Shown here piece by piece: positions 26,840-36,052 of a DNA stretch of 64,000 nt. Origin of the DNA: Streptomyces sp. NBC_00440. GTDB lineage: Bacteria > Actinomycetota > Actinomycetes > Streptomycetales > Streptomycetaceae. Below the pieces are notes generated by a model. That model saw only the letters and a list, made by a program, of their open reading frames with translations. It was not told where the DNA came from and searched no databases. The stretch spans positions 2,551,501-2,615,500 of the forward strand of contig NZ_CP107921.1 of the NCBI RefSeq assembly GCF_036014215.1, read 5' to 3'. Position numbers and translations under genes: made by a program. Within the stretch, counting starts at the first letter, position 1; each line of letters starts with the position of its first letter.

Positions 26840-28372
26840 TCAGCCCGCGGTGATCCGGAGGATGCCGGTGACGGTGCCCTGCAGATAGGCGCCGTCCGGA
26901 GCCACGGTGCCGGCCATTTGCAGGGTGTCGTACAGGGCGCCGATACCCACCAGCTTGCTGCGGAGGATCCTTCCGGTGGACGGGTCGATCTCCGCGTACC
27001 GGTAGGGGTCGAGCAGGCTGGTCCCCGTGGTACCGGGAATGACCGGGTCGCGCAGCACCGTGTGCAGTCTCCCGTCCGCTGTGGAGAGTTTCGGTACGGC
27101 TGCCGAGCGCACCGTGTTGTCCCAGACCAGGTCGCAGCCCGAGCCGTCGGGCCGGACGTCCACCCGGCTGAGTCCGCCGGCGAAGGGTGCGGAGGCGGGC
27201 ACGCTGTCGCCCGCGCCTTCGGGCACGGCGGGGTAGGGGTAGCCGTAGGTGCCCGCGACGAAGACGCTCCGGCCCGCCCCGATCGGGGAGTTCTCGCTGC
27301 CGGGCCCGTGGGAGGCGAGCAGCACGGGGACCGAGCAGATGCTCTCGCCGGTCGATGTGCGGTAGACCTTCAGGGCCACCGATGAGTCCGCGTTGTCGAC
27401 GATCGTCACGTAGTCCGTACCGTCGGTGGGCCCGAAGAAGGTGGGGGTGGAGCCGCTGCCCCAGCTCAGCATGCCGGGCTTGCGCGCCTGCCCCCGGTCG
27501 TACGCCTGGCGCCAGGCGACCCGCGGGGTGCCGTCGGCGGCTGCGGTGAGCAGGTAGGTGGCGTGGGTGCTGGTCACGGCGGTGCCCTGCGGCGCGGTCG
27601 AGATGCTGTTGGCGATCCGCTCGCCGGCGGGGAGCTTCATGGACCGCACGGTCGCGGTGGTGTCGTCCGCAGCGCCGACCACACCGTCACCGGTGGCGAA
27701 CCAGACGCGCCCCTGCCAGTCCGGCGAGAGCCCGGTGACGGCGTCGTCCGCGGGCACGGCCGAGGCGAGCGAGAGGCTCTTGTCGATGGTCAGCCGCCAT
27801 GCGCCGGCGGCGTCACGGTGGTGGCCGATGCGCAGCAGCGAGCGGCTGCCGTCGACGACGACGAGCCGGTTCCAGTGGTCGATGTAGGCGTACACGCCGC
27901 CGAGCAATGAGCCCTTGGTGAGTCTGAGCGAGGTGAGGGAGGCGCCGGTGTGCGGATCGAGGAGATGGACGGTGGGCACCTGGCCCAGGATGGGTGTGCA
28001 CAGCGCCACGGGGTAGCCGTCGGACCCGACCAGGACGGTGGGGCAGGCGGACAGCAGCCCGTTCCGCTTGCTGGAGAGCTTTCCGGCCCCGGGACCGGCG
28101 AGCGGGGTGGTGTCGGAGGATCCGGTGTCGCCATGCATCGTGGCGGTCCCGGGCGGCCCCGCGTACGGGTTGGCCGGAGGTACGGGTGTGTAGGGAGCCC
28201 CCGGGGCTGCGGTACCTGCCACGGTGCCTGCCGCGGCCGGTGCCCCGAGACCGGCCACCAGCAGGGCTGCGGCGAGCAGAGCGATGGGGGGCGCGAGACG
28301 CCGGACGCCGGAGCGTCTCGCGCGGGAACGCCAGCGGGAACGCCAACGGGTCAAGGGCACGGGTGACTCCAT
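26840..28372 (-). CDS. secreted protein, probable beta-propeller
   Basis: The 510-residue protein starts MESPVPLTRW and has a twin-arginine-rich basic head, then a hydrophobic signal segment ([22 protein letters not shown]), so it is exported. The mature part contains repeated beta-type segments with patterns such as LDPHTGASL, DHWNRLVVVDGSRS, LSPDWQGRVWFATGDG and EIDPSTGRIL, spaced as in PQQ/SMP-30-like propellers. No catalytic motif was recognised. A start 66 codons upstream is possible but would precede the signal with unrelated sequence. It stands alone between PCMT and globin genes. Confidence 0.75.
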   Translation of the reverse strand: MESPVPLTRWRSRWRSRARRSGVRRLAPPIALLAAALLVAGLGAPAAAGTVAGTAAPGAPYTPVPPANPYAGPPGTATMHGDTGSSDTTPLAGPGAGKLSSKRNGLLSACPTVLVGSDGYPVALCTPILGQVPTVHLLDPHTGASLTSLRLTKGSLLGGVYAYIDHWNRLVVVDGSRSLLRIGHHRDAAGAWRLTIDKSLSLASAVPADDAVTGLSPDWQGRVWFATGDGVVGAADDTTATVRSMKLPAGERIANSISTAPQGTAVTSTHATYLLTAAADGTPRVAWRQAYDRGQARKPGMLSWGSGSTPTFFGPTDGTDYVTIVDNADSSVALKVYRTSTGESICSVPVLLASHGPGSENSPIGAGRSVFVAGTYGYPYPAVPEGAGDSVPASAPFAGGLSRVDVRPDGSGCDLVWDNTVRSAAVPKLSTADGRLHTVLRDPVIPGTTGTSLLDPYRYAEIDPSTGRILRSKLVGIGALYDTLQMAGTVAPDGAYLQGTVTGILRITAG

Positions 28373-28782
28373 TCGGTCGGCCCCGACGGCAGCTGACCCC
28401 GGCAGGGCGCGCGGAAGGCAGTGGCGGAGGAGGTGTCCGCGAAGCGGAGTCGTCGGCGGCAGACCGGTCCGGCCTGGGCGTGCTGATTCCGAGAGCCCTG
28501 CGGGACGGGCGGTGGCCTCTCCCCGAGGTGCTGCCATCATCGTGCGGGGTCCGGTCGGCGGACCATGCACAGAGGATGAAGAACGTGTGACAGCGGTGAC
28601 AAGGGGGCTTCCGGCCCGCTTCCGGCCCGACGCGTGGCCGGATCACCAGCGCTTTACGGGGCGCGTCGACGGAGCCCGGTCGCTGACGCCCGCTGATGGC
28701 CGTCGATGGCTGCTCCACGGCCTCTGACGGAAAGAGTCCTAGGACCGCAGACCTCCGCCGCCCCGTCTGCGACCATGGAGGG
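28373..28782. other. intergenic, divergent promoters
   Basis: This is a 410-bp gap between the divergent secreted-protein and globin genes. I see no gene, RNA or strong repeat; it presumably carries both promoters. Confidence 0.4.
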
Positions 28783-29187
28783 GTGACAGAGATCCCGCGC
28801 GGCACGCTTCAGGAGCAGACCTTCTACGAGCAGGTCGGCGGCGAGGAGACCTTCCGGCGACTGGTCCACCACTTCTACCAGGGCGTCGCGGGAGATCCCC
28901 TGCTGCGGCCGATGTATCCGGAGGAGGACCTCGGCCCCGCCGAGGAGCGGCTCGCCCTCTTCCTGATGCAGTACTGGGGCGGCCCCCGCACCTACAGCGA
29001 CAACCGCGGCCACCCCCGGCTGCGGATGCGGCACTCCCCTTTCCAGGTGGACCGTGCCGCCCATGACGCCTGGCTGAAGCACATGCGGGCGGCGGTCGAC
29101 GAACTGGGTCTGGCCGAGGAGCACGAGCAGCAGCTCTGGAAGTACCTGACCTACGCGGCGGCGTCCATGGTGAACACCGACGGCTGA
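28783..29187 (+). CDS. glbO: group II truncated hemoglobin
   Basis: The 134-residue globin has the 2/2 fold signatures: FYEQVGGEETFRRLV (helices A/B), FYQGVAGDPLLRPMYP, YWGGPRTYS, and the proximal histidine in LRMRHSPF. It ends KYLTYAAASMVNTDG. Length and motifs fit trHbO, which binds heme and O2/NO in the cytosol. The GTG start follows GGAGGG. It is monocistronic here and points away from the secreted protein gene. Confidence 0.9.
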   Translation: MTEIPRGTLQEQTFYEQVGGEETFRRLVHHFYQGVAGDPLLRPMYPEEDLGPAEERLALFLMQYWGGPRTYSDNRGHPRLRMRHSPFQVDRAAHDAWLKHMRAAVDELGLAEEHEQQLWKYLTYAAASMVNTDG

Positions 29188-29250
29188 CGTGGCCTCAGCC
29201 CTCGGGCGCCGCGGGAGCCACACCCAGGGCCTGTCCGTAACGAAAAGCCC

Positions 29251-29979
29251 CTAGGCGGGGGTGACGCTCAGCCCGCCCAATGCGGATGCCGCACGAACGA
29301 CGGTCGAGCCGTACGGGGTGCGCAGCCGGAGCCAGGAGCCGGCGCCGAGCAGCGTGTACGGGCCGGGGTGGCCGGCTCCGGTGCCGTCGGAAAGGTCGGG
29401 GACGGTCACCCGGACCGGGCGCAGGAAGCCGAGCGACTGGGCGGCGTGTGCCGCGCGGACCGGGAGGGCGGTGTCGCCGACCGGCCGGGTCCAGATCTCC
29501 CGCCCGATCCGGTCGAGTTCGGCACGGGTGCGCCGGTCGGCCGGCAACTCCTCGGTGCGTGCCCGGAATTCGGCGACGACAGCCGCGACCGCGGAGTGCA
29601 GGGCCTCGGGCGACGGCAGCCCCGGCAGCTGCCGCCAGCCGCTGCGGGGCGGCAGCAGACCGGCCCACGGCGGGCCGGTGACAGCGGCGGGGACGGTGGC
29701 AGTGGCGCCCTGCTCGTCGATGGATTCGAGCAGTTCACCCGCGGAGACGGTGATGTCCAGTTCGACCGGGGCGGCCAGCCGCGCCGACCGGACGGCCAGC
29801 ACCTCGAACGAGGGCGGCCGCCCGAAGACGGCCAGGCTCTGTTCCGTACCGCCGTCGGCGCGTGCCTGCAACCGCACCGCCGCCGCGCGGTCGTAGTGGA
29901 TCAGCCGGGCCAGGAAGGCGGCGAGATCGGCCGCCTCCCCGGCGTCGGCGAAGGCCGGCCGGACCGGGAGCCCCGTCAT
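29251..29979 (-). CDS. conserved hypothetical protein
   Basis: This 242-residue protein has no signal or membrane segment and no motif I recognise. It has good coding composition, and its start overlaps the thioesterase stop (ATGA), so it belongs to the ettA-thioesterase operon. The N-terminal RPAFADAGEAADLAAFLARL and central ELPADRRTRAELDRIGREI segments look helical. Function unknown. Confidence 0.75.
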   Translation of the reverse strand: MTGLPVRPAFADAGEAADLAAFLARLIHYDRAAAVRLQARADGGTEQSLAVFGRPPSFEVLAVRSARLAAPVELDITVSAGELLESIDEQGATATVPAAVTGPPWAGLLPPRSGWRQLPGLPSPEALHSAVAAVVAEFRARTEELPADRRTRAELDRIGREIWTRPVGDTALPVRAAHAAQSLGFLRPVRVTVPDLSDGTGAGHPGPYTLLGAGSWLRLRTPYGSTVVRAASALGGLSVTPA

Positions 29980-30398
29980 GCGGCGAGCACTCCCGGCTGG
30001 TCCAGATACTCCTGGAGGAAGGACTTCTCCTCGGCGGTGATCCGCCGCGGCCGCTGCGCCTCCAGGTCGTACGGGACGACGACCGTCGAGGCCCGTACGT
30101 ACACCTGGTCCTCGTCCTTCACCTCGTAGGCGATGGTCAGCGACGCGGCGCTGATCTTCGTCACCCAGGACTCGACGGTGACCGGCGCGTGCCGGTGCAC
30201 CAGCGGGCGCACGTAGTCGATCTCGTGCCGGGCCACGACGGACCCGCCGGAGAACGACGGCGAACCGTCCCCCGGCGCCAGCCGGAACATGAAGTCGATC
30301 CGCGCCTCTTCCAGATACCGCAGGAAGACCACGTTGTTGACGTGCCCGAAGGCGTCCATGTCCGACCAGCGCAGGGGGCAGGAGTAGATGTGCCGCAC
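29976..30398 (-). CDS. 4HBT-type acyl-CoA thioesterase
   Basis: The 140-residue hotdog-fold protein shows the catalytic-region motif RWSDMDAFGHVNN followed by FLRYLEEARIDF, as in 4-hydroxybenzoyl-CoA thioesterase-type enzymes. I chose the GTG (VRHIYSCPLRW) that lies 2 bp after the ettA stop, giving the usual family length; longer in-frame starts lie inside ettA. It likely hydrolyses acyl-CoA thioesters in the cytosol; substrate unknown. It is coupled to ettA upstream and to the hypothetical gene downstream. Confidence 0.88.
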   Translation of the reverse strand: MRHIYSCPLRWSDMDAFGHVNNVVFLRYLEEARIDFMFRLAPGDGSPSFSGGSVVARHEIDYVRPLVHRHAPVTVESWVTKISAASLTIAYEVKDEDQVYVRASTVVVPYDLEAQRPRRITAEEKSFLQEYLDQPGVLAA

Positions 30399-30400
30399 GG

Positions 30401-32065
30401 TCAGCCTCGCGTCAGCTTCTTGTACGTGGCACGGTGCGGGCGGGCCGCATCGGCACCCAGGCGCTCGATCTTGTTCTTCTCGTACGACTCGAAGTTGCCC
30501 TCGAACCAGTACCACCGGGAGTCGCCCTCGTACGCCAGGATGTGCGTGGCGACGCGGTCGAGGAACCAGCGGTCGTGGGAGATGACCACGGCCGCACCGG
30601 GGAATTCGAGCAGCGCGTTCTCCAGCGAGGAGAGCGTCTCGACGTCCAGGTCGTTGGTGGGCTCGTCGAGGAGAAGCAGGTTGCCGCCCTCCTTGAGCGT
30701 CAGCGCCAGGTTGAGGCGGTTGCGCTCACCACCGGAGAGGACACCGGCCGGCTTCTGCTGGTCCGGGCCCTTGAAGCCGAACGCGGAGACGTACGCCCGC
30801 GAAGGCATCTCGACCTGGCCGACGTTGATGTAGTCCAGCTCGTCCGACACGACCGCCCAGAGGGTCTTCTTGGGGTCGATGTTGGCGCGGCTCTGGTCGA
30901 CGTAGGAGATCTTGACCGTGTCGCCGACCTTGATGGCGCCGGTGTCCGGCGTCTCCAGGCCCTGGATCATCTTGAACAGCGTGGTCTTGCCTGCGCCGTT
31001 GGGGCCGATGACACCGACGATGCCGTTGCGCGGCAGCGTGAAGGACAGGTCGTCGATGAGGACCTTGTCGCCGAAGGCCTTCGAGAGGTTCTCGACCTCG
31101 ACGACGATGGAACCGAGCCGCGGGCCCGGCGGGATCTGGATCTCCTCGAAGTCCAGCTTCCGCATCTTGTCCGCCTCGGCAGCCATCTCCTCGTAACGGG
31201 CGAGGCGGGCCTTGGACTTGGTCTGGCGGCCCTTGGCGTTGGAGCGGACCCACTCCAGCTCTTCCCTGAGCCGCTTGGCGCGCTTCTCGTCCTTGCGGCC
31301 CTCGACCTTGAGGCGGGCGGCCTTCTTGTCGAGGTACGTGGAGTAGTTGCCCTCGTAGGGCAGCGCGCGGCCGCGGTCGAGCTCAAGGATCCACTCGGCG
31401 ACGTTGTTCAGGAAGTACCGGTCGTGAGTAACGGCCACCACGGCACCCGGGTACTTCGAGAGGTGCTGCTCCAGCCAGTTCACCGACTCGGCGTCCAGGT
31501 GGTTGGTGGGCTCGTCGAGGAGCAGCAGGTCGGGCGCCTCGATCAGCAGCTTGCAGAGCGCGACGCGGCGCTTCTCACCGCCGGAGAGGTTCACCACGGG
31601 CCAGTCGCCGGGCGGGCAGCCCAGGGCGTCCATGGCCTGCTCCAACTGGGCGTCGAGGTCCCAGGCGTTGGCGTGGTCCAGGTCCTCCTGGAGCTTGCCC
31701 ATCTCGTCCATGAGCGCGTCGGTGTAGTCGGTCGCCATCAGCTCCGCGACCTCGTTGAAGCGCTTGAGCTTGCCCATGATCTCGGCGGCGCCGTCCTGCA
31801 CGTTCTCCAGGACGGTCTTCGACTCGTCCAGCTCCGGCTCCTGCATGAGGATGCCGACGCTGAATCCGGGCGAGATGTACGCCTCGCCGTTGGAGGGCTG
31901 CTCAAGGCCCGCCATGATCTTCAGAACCGTGGACTTACCGGCACCGTTGGGGCCCACGACACCGATCTTCGCGCCGGGCAGGAAGTTCAGGGTGACGTCG
32001 TCGAGAATCACCTTGTCGCCGTGCGCCTTGCGCGTCTTGCGCATGGTGTAGATGAACTCAGCCAA
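30401..32065 (-). CDS. ettA: energy-dependent translational throttle protein EttA
   Basis: The 554-residue ABC-F protein has two ATPase domains. Domain 1 has Walker A GPNGAGKST, signature LSGGEKRRVAL and LLLDEPTNHLD. Domain 2 has GPNGAGKTT, LSGGERNRLNLAL and LLLDEPTNDLD. The arm and linker between them (KKAARLKVEGRKDEKRAKRL) binds the ribosome E site in EttA. It has no membrane segment. It regulates entry into elongation according to ATP/ADP level. It heads an operon with the thioesterase. Confidence 0.95.
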   Translation of the reverse strand: MAEFIYTMRKTRKAHGDKVILDDVTLNFLPGAKIGVVGPNGAGKSTVLKIMAGLEQPSNGEAYISPGFSVGILMQEPELDESKTVLENVQDGAAEIMGKLKRFNEVAELMATDYTDALMDEMGKLQEDLDHANAWDLDAQLEQAMDALGCPPGDWPVVNLSGGEKRRVALCKLLIEAPDLLLLDEPTNHLDAESVNWLEQHLSKYPGAVVAVTHDRYFLNNVAEWILELDRGRALPYEGNYSTYLDKKAARLKVEGRKDEKRAKRLREELEWVRSNAKGRQTKSKARLARYEEMAAEADKMRKLDFEEIQIPPGPRLGSIVVEVENLSKAFGDKVLIDDLSFTLPRNGIVGVIGPNGAGKTTLFKMIQGLETPDTGAIKVGDTVKISYVDQSRANIDPKKTLWAVVSDELDYINVGQVEMPSRAYVSAFGFKGPDQQKPAGVLSGGERNRLNLALTLKEGGNLLLLDEPTNDLDVETLSSLENALLEFPGAAVVISHDRWFLDRVATHILAYEGDSRWYWFEGNFESYEKNKIERLGADAARPHRATYKKLTRG

Positions 32066-32242
32066 GAGAAACCGTCCGGCATTAGATGTGTGGGCAGATA
32101 CACCCCATCTTGCCTGACGGCCACCGCTGGGCGGAAACCCGTATCACCGGTTGGCTCTGACCTGGGATTTCACTGTGAGGCCCGTGGTAGGGGCCGTGTA
32201 CGTCAGCGGGCCCGGGGGGGGACATCAGCGGGTCCGGGGGCA

Positions 32243-32875
32243 TCAGCGTGACCGTGGCGAGGTGGCAACCCAGGCCGGGGAACGGCCCAGCGCCGTCAGG
32301 ATCCGGTCCAGTGTGCTCGCATCGCCTCCCGTGGCCAGTGACGGACGGAAGGCGCTGCCGGGGGCGAGACGGTGGTCGCCCTGCGGCACGGCCTCGGCGA
32401 TCGGGAGCGCGGCTCGCAGCACGTCGGGGCCTGGGCGGAACGGCAGGTCCAGTGTCCGGGCGACGTCCCAGCCATGGACGACGTAGTCGATGAGATGGAA
32501 GCCGAGCACCTGGACTGCGGGGAACGTATCCGCTTCCGTGACGTCAGGGAGCACACACGCGCGGTCGGGCCGGTCCACGGCCGCGAAGGCCGCGATGACC
32601 TCCTCCGAGGCATGGCGGTAGTCAGCCGCGAAGTCTTCGCCAAGCGGGTGGTGCGACCAGTTCGCCCGGTCCTGGCCGCGCCCGAGCGCTGCTGCCGCGA
32701 ACCCTCGGTGCTGGGCCGTCATGTGGACGAGCAGATCAGCCAGCGACCACTCCGAGCAGGGCGTGGACCGGGCCAGATCCCCGGGGGACACCCGGTCCAC
32801 CAACGACACGCTGTCCCGCACTGCCCGCACATGGAGCTTCCTGAGGTTTTCCCAGTTTCCGAATTTAGTAGGCAT
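32243..32875 (-). CDS. TIGR03086-type mycothiol/DinB-fold protein
   Basis: The 210-residue protein begins MPTKFGNWENLRKLHV. Its four-helix fold signature is TPCSEWSLADLLVHM, with metal-ligand histidines at about HMTAQHRG and VLGFHLIDYVVHGWDVA. This family (maleylpyruvate isomerase N-terminal-like, TIGR03086) is related to mycothiol-dependent enzymes. The exact reaction is not known. It is divergent from the marR gene 52 bp away, which suggests regulation by that MarR protein. The longer in-frame extension to 33103 overlaps marR and is rejected. Confidence 0.82.
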   Translation of the reverse strand: MPTKFGNWENLRKLHVRAVRDSVSLVDRVSPGDLARSTPCSEWSLADLLVHMTAQHRGFAAAALGRGQDRANWSHHPLGEDFAADYRHASEEVIAAFAAVDRPDRACVLPDVTEADTFPAVQVLGFHLIDYVVHGWDVARTLDLPFRPGPDVLRAALPIAEAVPQGDHRLAPGSAFRPSLATGGDASTLDRILTALGRSPAWVATSPRSR

Positions 32876-32927
32876 ACGCTTACGATCTGCGTGTGCACAT
32901 GATCTGTCAAGGCGTATTTTCTTGTGC
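32876..32927. promoter_or_regulatory. divergent promoter, likely MarR operator region
   Basis: The 52-bp gap between divergent genes is A/T-richer than its surroundings and contains GCATACGCTTACG and GTGTGCACATG. Both promoters must overlap here, so a MarR dimer bound in it would control both directions. I cannot define the operator exactly. Confidence 0.5.
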
Positions 32928-33461
32928 ATGGCCGAGAACGAAGCCAAGAAGGCAGCCGGGAGTGCAGCCGAGAACGCTGCCGACCACGGCACCCCGTCCG
33001 GAGAGCGGCCGAGCCGCCCCGATCTGGCGGCGATGGTCGTGCCGTTGGGCCGCGCCATGGTGGCCGCGGAACAGCCGATTCTCGACGCGCACGGCCTGAC
33101 CATGTGGGCCTATGCGGTACTGCTGCAGCTCGACGAAGAACCGATCCGCACCCAGAGCGCGCTGGCCGAGTCGATCGGGGCGGACAAGACCCGCATCATC
33201 GGCGTCCTCGACGGTCTGGAGACCCGTGGGCTGATCCACCGCCGGCCGGACCCCCGCGACCGGCGGGCACGGCTGCTGTCGCTCACCACCGAGGGGCAAC
33301 AGCTGCGCGATGCCACGCAATCGGCCATCCAGCGGCGTGAGGAGGAGTTCCTGGCGCTGCTGCCGGCCGCGGATCGTCACGCGTTCGTCCGAGCTCTCCA
33401 GACCCTCTCGGCCCTTCCGTCCCTACCGGCCCTCTCGGAGCCGACACCGAAGAAGCCGTAG
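32928..33461 (+). CDS. MarR-family transcriptional regulator
   Basis: The 177-residue protein has an Ala/Lys-rich tail, then a MarR winged helix at about residues 60-140. The HTH is QSALAESIGADKTRIIGVLDGLE, and the wing has RRPDPRDRRARLLSLT with the conserved DxRxR pattern. The ATG at 32928 fits the family better than the start at 32721. It is divergent from the TIGR03086 gene, its probable target. Confidence 0.88.
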   Translation: MAENEAKKAAGSAAENAADHGTPSGERPSRPDLAAMVVPLGRAMVAAEQPILDAHGLTMWAYAVLLQLDEEPIRTQSALAESIGADKTRIIGVLDGLETRGLIHRRPDPRDRRARLLSLTTEGQQLRDATQSAIQRREEEFLALLPAADRHAFVRALQTLSALPSLPALSEPTPKKP

Positions 33462-33729
33462 CGGGTCCGGCAGGCCGTCGGGGCCATCGGGCCGGATGCG
33501 GCCGGATGCGGCCGAATTCGTGGGAGAACTGCCGGGGCCTGAGCCCAGCGCGAAAGGTCATCGTGAAAGTTCATCGTGAAGGTTCACGGGGCGCCGAATG
33601 CGCCGAATACGCCGGCGAGCAGCGCCGGCGGACCAGCCGGCCCGGGACGGCGGGCCGGACGGACGGGACTACTGCCCGTCAGAAGGGCGGGACCACTGCC
33701 CGCCAGGAAGGCAGTCGGGAAGAAGGCAG
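33462..33729. other. convergent spacer with short repeats
   Basis: This region holds loose copies of CGGACGGGACTACTGCCCG and GGCGGGACCACTGCCCG plus GAAGGCAGTC. Several of these can fold and may terminate marR and the Cyt-like gene. No gene was seen. Confidence 0.45.
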
Positions 33730-34308
33730 TCAGGCAACCGGCTGCAGTTCCTGACGCACCACGATCGCGTTGAGCCGAACCGCGAACGGGGCGACATCCG
33801 AGATCTTCAGGGCACCGACACGAGCCTTGTCGAGGCCGATGGTCGCATCCACGCAGAAGGCAACGGCGTACACCCCTGCCCCGGTCTGCTCATCCTGGAG
33901 GGCGAAGAACAGGTCCCGGTAGAAGCTGGTGCGGTCCATGCCTTCCTCGTAGTACGAGAGCCCGGACTCGCCTTCCTGTGCGGCCAGCCCGGTGAAGGCG
34001 CGCACCAGCTCCTCCTCGATCGTGGCCCAGAAGGCAGCGTCGGCGAGCGCATCCGGCAGGGCCTGGCGCACGGCCTCCTTCAGGGAGAGCACGATCACCC
34101 CTATCTCGGCGTGCTCCTGGAGGCCCCAGCCGCGGACCATCTTGACGATGGCGCCGTCGGGTATGGCGGCGGCGGCCTCCCTGATGTTGTCGAAGTCGAA
34201 GTTGACGGTCGCCGGGGCGATCGCCTCCTGGAACACGCGGTCGATGGCTCGGGCCTGGTCGAGATGGTCCGAGCCCACGTCGATGACGGTCTTGAAAGTG
34301 CCGGCCAT
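33730..34308 (-). CDS. Cyt delta-endotoxin-like protein
   Basis: This 192-residue protein aligns by eye with Bacillus thuringiensis Cyt toxins over nearly its whole length. The matching blocks, in order, are QARAIDRVFQEAIAP, VNFDFDNIREAAAAIPDGAIV, EIGVIVLSLKEAV, FWATIEEELVRAFT, SFYRDLFFALQDEQTGA and DVAPFAVRLNAIV. Cyt toxins bind lipid and form pores or lyse membranes after protease activation. The ATG has a perfect AGGAGG site. No signal peptide was seen, as in Cyt protoxins, but it is shorter than the 230-260 residues usual there. It stands alone, convergent with marR. Toxin activity is not shown by sequence alone. Confidence 0.82.
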   Translation of the reverse strand: MAGTFKTVIDVGSDHLDQARAIDRVFQEAIAPATVNFDFDNIREAAAAIPDGAIVKMVRGWGLQEHAEIGVIVLSLKEAVRQALPDALADAAFWATIEEELVRAFTGLAAQEGESGLSYYEEGMDRTSFYRDLFFALQDEQTGAGVYAVAFCVDATIGLDKARVGALKISDVAPFAVRLNAIVVRQELQPVA

Positions 34309-34583
34309 AACTCCTCCTGCGTATCGCGGTGATCTGGCGAGGGCAGTATGCCGAGCGGACTTCACGCGATGCGGCGGCGTCCCGGGGTGCGGACGACGGA
34401 CGCCGGACGCCGAGGACTGCATCCCCCATGCGCTGCCCCACCGGCCGCCGACGGTACGCAGAACCGTACGCAGACGGCTCCGGTACGCCGAGGCGCACCG
34501 GAGCCGCTGTACCGCTGTGGCCGGCCCTGTCCGGTGGCCACTCATTCACTCACTTCACCGCTCGCGGTCGGGCCGCTCACGGT

Positions 34584-34615
34584 CCGGTCACCGGAGTAAC
34601 GCTCTCCGGTGACCG
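34584..34615 (-). terminator. terminator after thioester surface protein
   Basis: A perfect 13-bp stem CCGGTCACCGGAG / CTCCGGTGACCGG with a 6-base loop, 9 bp after the stop of the surface protein gene (minus strand). The T-run is poor, as is usual in this G+C range. Confidence 0.75.
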
Positions 34616-34624
34616 GTCCGGGGG

Positions 34625-36052
34625 TCACTGACCCGCGGTGCCGTTCTTCCTGCGGAGCATGAAGACCGCGCCGCCACCGAGCACCACGAGGGCGATCGCG
34701 ATACCGGCGATCACCGGGGTGGAGCTGGAGCTGCCGGTCTCGGCCAGGCCACCGCCGTGGGTGCCCGAGGTGCTGCCGCCGGCCGAGGCCGCGCTGGGCA
34801 CCGGGGAAGGCGTGCCGCTGTGGGTGGGCGTGCTGCCGGCCGTCTTGCAGTCGAGGACGCCCTGGAAGCGCTTCTCGAAGCCGTTCGGGCCCTTGATCGT
34901 GAAGTCGTAGGCCTGGTCCTCGGCGACCGGCACGGTCACCGTCTGCGACTTGCCGGCCTCGATCGTGTGCTTCTGGCCCGCCAGCTCGAAGGTGAACGCC
35001 TCATCGCCCTTGTTGCTGGCGGTGACGTCCACGCCACCCTTGGCGCAGTCCTTCGTGGCGGAGAGGGCCGGGACGGGGCCCTTGCTGGCCCAGTTGGCCG
35101 AGGCGACCGCGCTGACCGAAGCGGTGCTGGTGCCCGCGAGGATCTGCGTCTGGCTCTTGGAGTCGCTGACAAAGGCACGGCCGATCGGCACCGCGGTCTG
35201 CGCGGTGACGTTCAGCTTGGCCGAGCCGGGCTGTGTGCCGGCCGGGACCTTGAAGAACAGCTGCGTGCCGTTGACCGCGCTGGTGACGGGCTTGCCGTCC
35301 TTGCCGACGACGGTGACACCCTGCGGCGCGTCCGGGGCGAGGGAGACCTCGGCCTTGGCGGCGTTGGTGGAGACCGTCACGGGGCCGAGCGACTCACCGG
35401 GGTGGCCCGCCACGTCGGCGGGGCCGAGCGAGAGCGACGCGGCCGGCTCGGCGACGTTGGCCGCGGTCTTCTCCAGGTATTCGGTCAGCTTCCGGCCGGC
35501 CGCGTCCTTCGGGACCGCGTCGACGTGGTCCGAGAAGTGCCAGATCGCGGCCTGGGTCGCGGCGGCGGCTGTGGCGTCGGTCAGCGTCACATTGAGGTTC
35601 GCACCGAGGGACGCGGGCGTCACCTGCGGGAAGGAGTGCTCAAGGATCCAGCGGATCTTGCCCGCGTCGTTGTTGTGCGCGAGCGAGGACTCGGCCCAAG
35701 TGACCTCGCGGTAGGAGGTGTTGGCCTGAGTGTGGTTGTGCAGGTCGATGCAGTACGTCTTGATGGACCCGCCGCCGTCGACCTTGAGCTCGAAGAGCCC
35801 GGCCGTCTCGTCGGCACCGTCGATCACGACCTTGTCCCCGACCGACACCCCGGGGTTGTCCAGGGTGGCGGTGACGCCGGAGGAGTTGGTGGGAGCGTCA
35901 TCGGCAAAAGCAGGCGCGGCAGTTGCCATCGCACCACCGGCGACCAGACCCGCAGTCAGGGCCGCGGCGGCCAGCCGGGAGGTGCCCAGCCGCCGTATGC
36001 GAGAACCAGACCCCACAGAAAACGCAGAAAACGCAGAAACCGCAGAAAACAC
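34625..36052 (-). CDS. thioester-domain surface protein with sortase signal
   Basis: The 475-residue exported protein has a signal sequence (AAAALTAGLVAGGAMATAAPAFA). The thioester (TQXA) domain follows, with the reactive Cys in KTYCIDLHNH and its partner Gln in AATQAAIWHFSD; these form the Cys-Gln thioester that captures amines on host or substrate surfaces in known members. Ig-like beta domains come next. The C-terminus is a wall-sorting signal: LAETG, helix TPVIAGIAIALVVLGGGAVF, then RRKNG. LAxTG is the class E sortase motif of streptomycetes. I start at the GTG preceded by AAGGGG. An upstream ATG would add 27 residues. Confidence 0.9.
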   Translation of the reverse strand: MFSAVSAFSAFSVGSGSRIRRLGTSRLAAAALTAGLVAGGAMATAAPAFADDAPTNSSGVTATLDNPGVSVGDKVVIDGADETAGLFELKVDGGGSIKTYCIDLHNHTQANTSYREVTWAESSLAHNNDAGKIRWILEHSFPQVTPASLGANLNVTLTDATAAAATQAAIWHFSDHVDAVPKDAAGRKLTEYLEKTAANVAEPAASLSLGPADVAGHPGESLGPVTVSTNAAKAEVSLAPDAPQGVTVVGKDGKPVTSAVNGTQLFFKVPAGTQPGSAKLNVTAQTAVPIGRAFVSDSKSQTQILAGTSTASVSAVASANWASKGPVPALSATKDCAKGGVDVTASNKGDEAFTFELAGQKHTIEAGKSQTVTVPVAEDQAYDFTIKGPNGFEKRFQGVLDCKTAGSTPTHSGTPSPVPSAASAGGSTSGTHGGGLAETGSSSSTPVIAGIAIALVVLGGGAVFMLRRKNGTAGQ

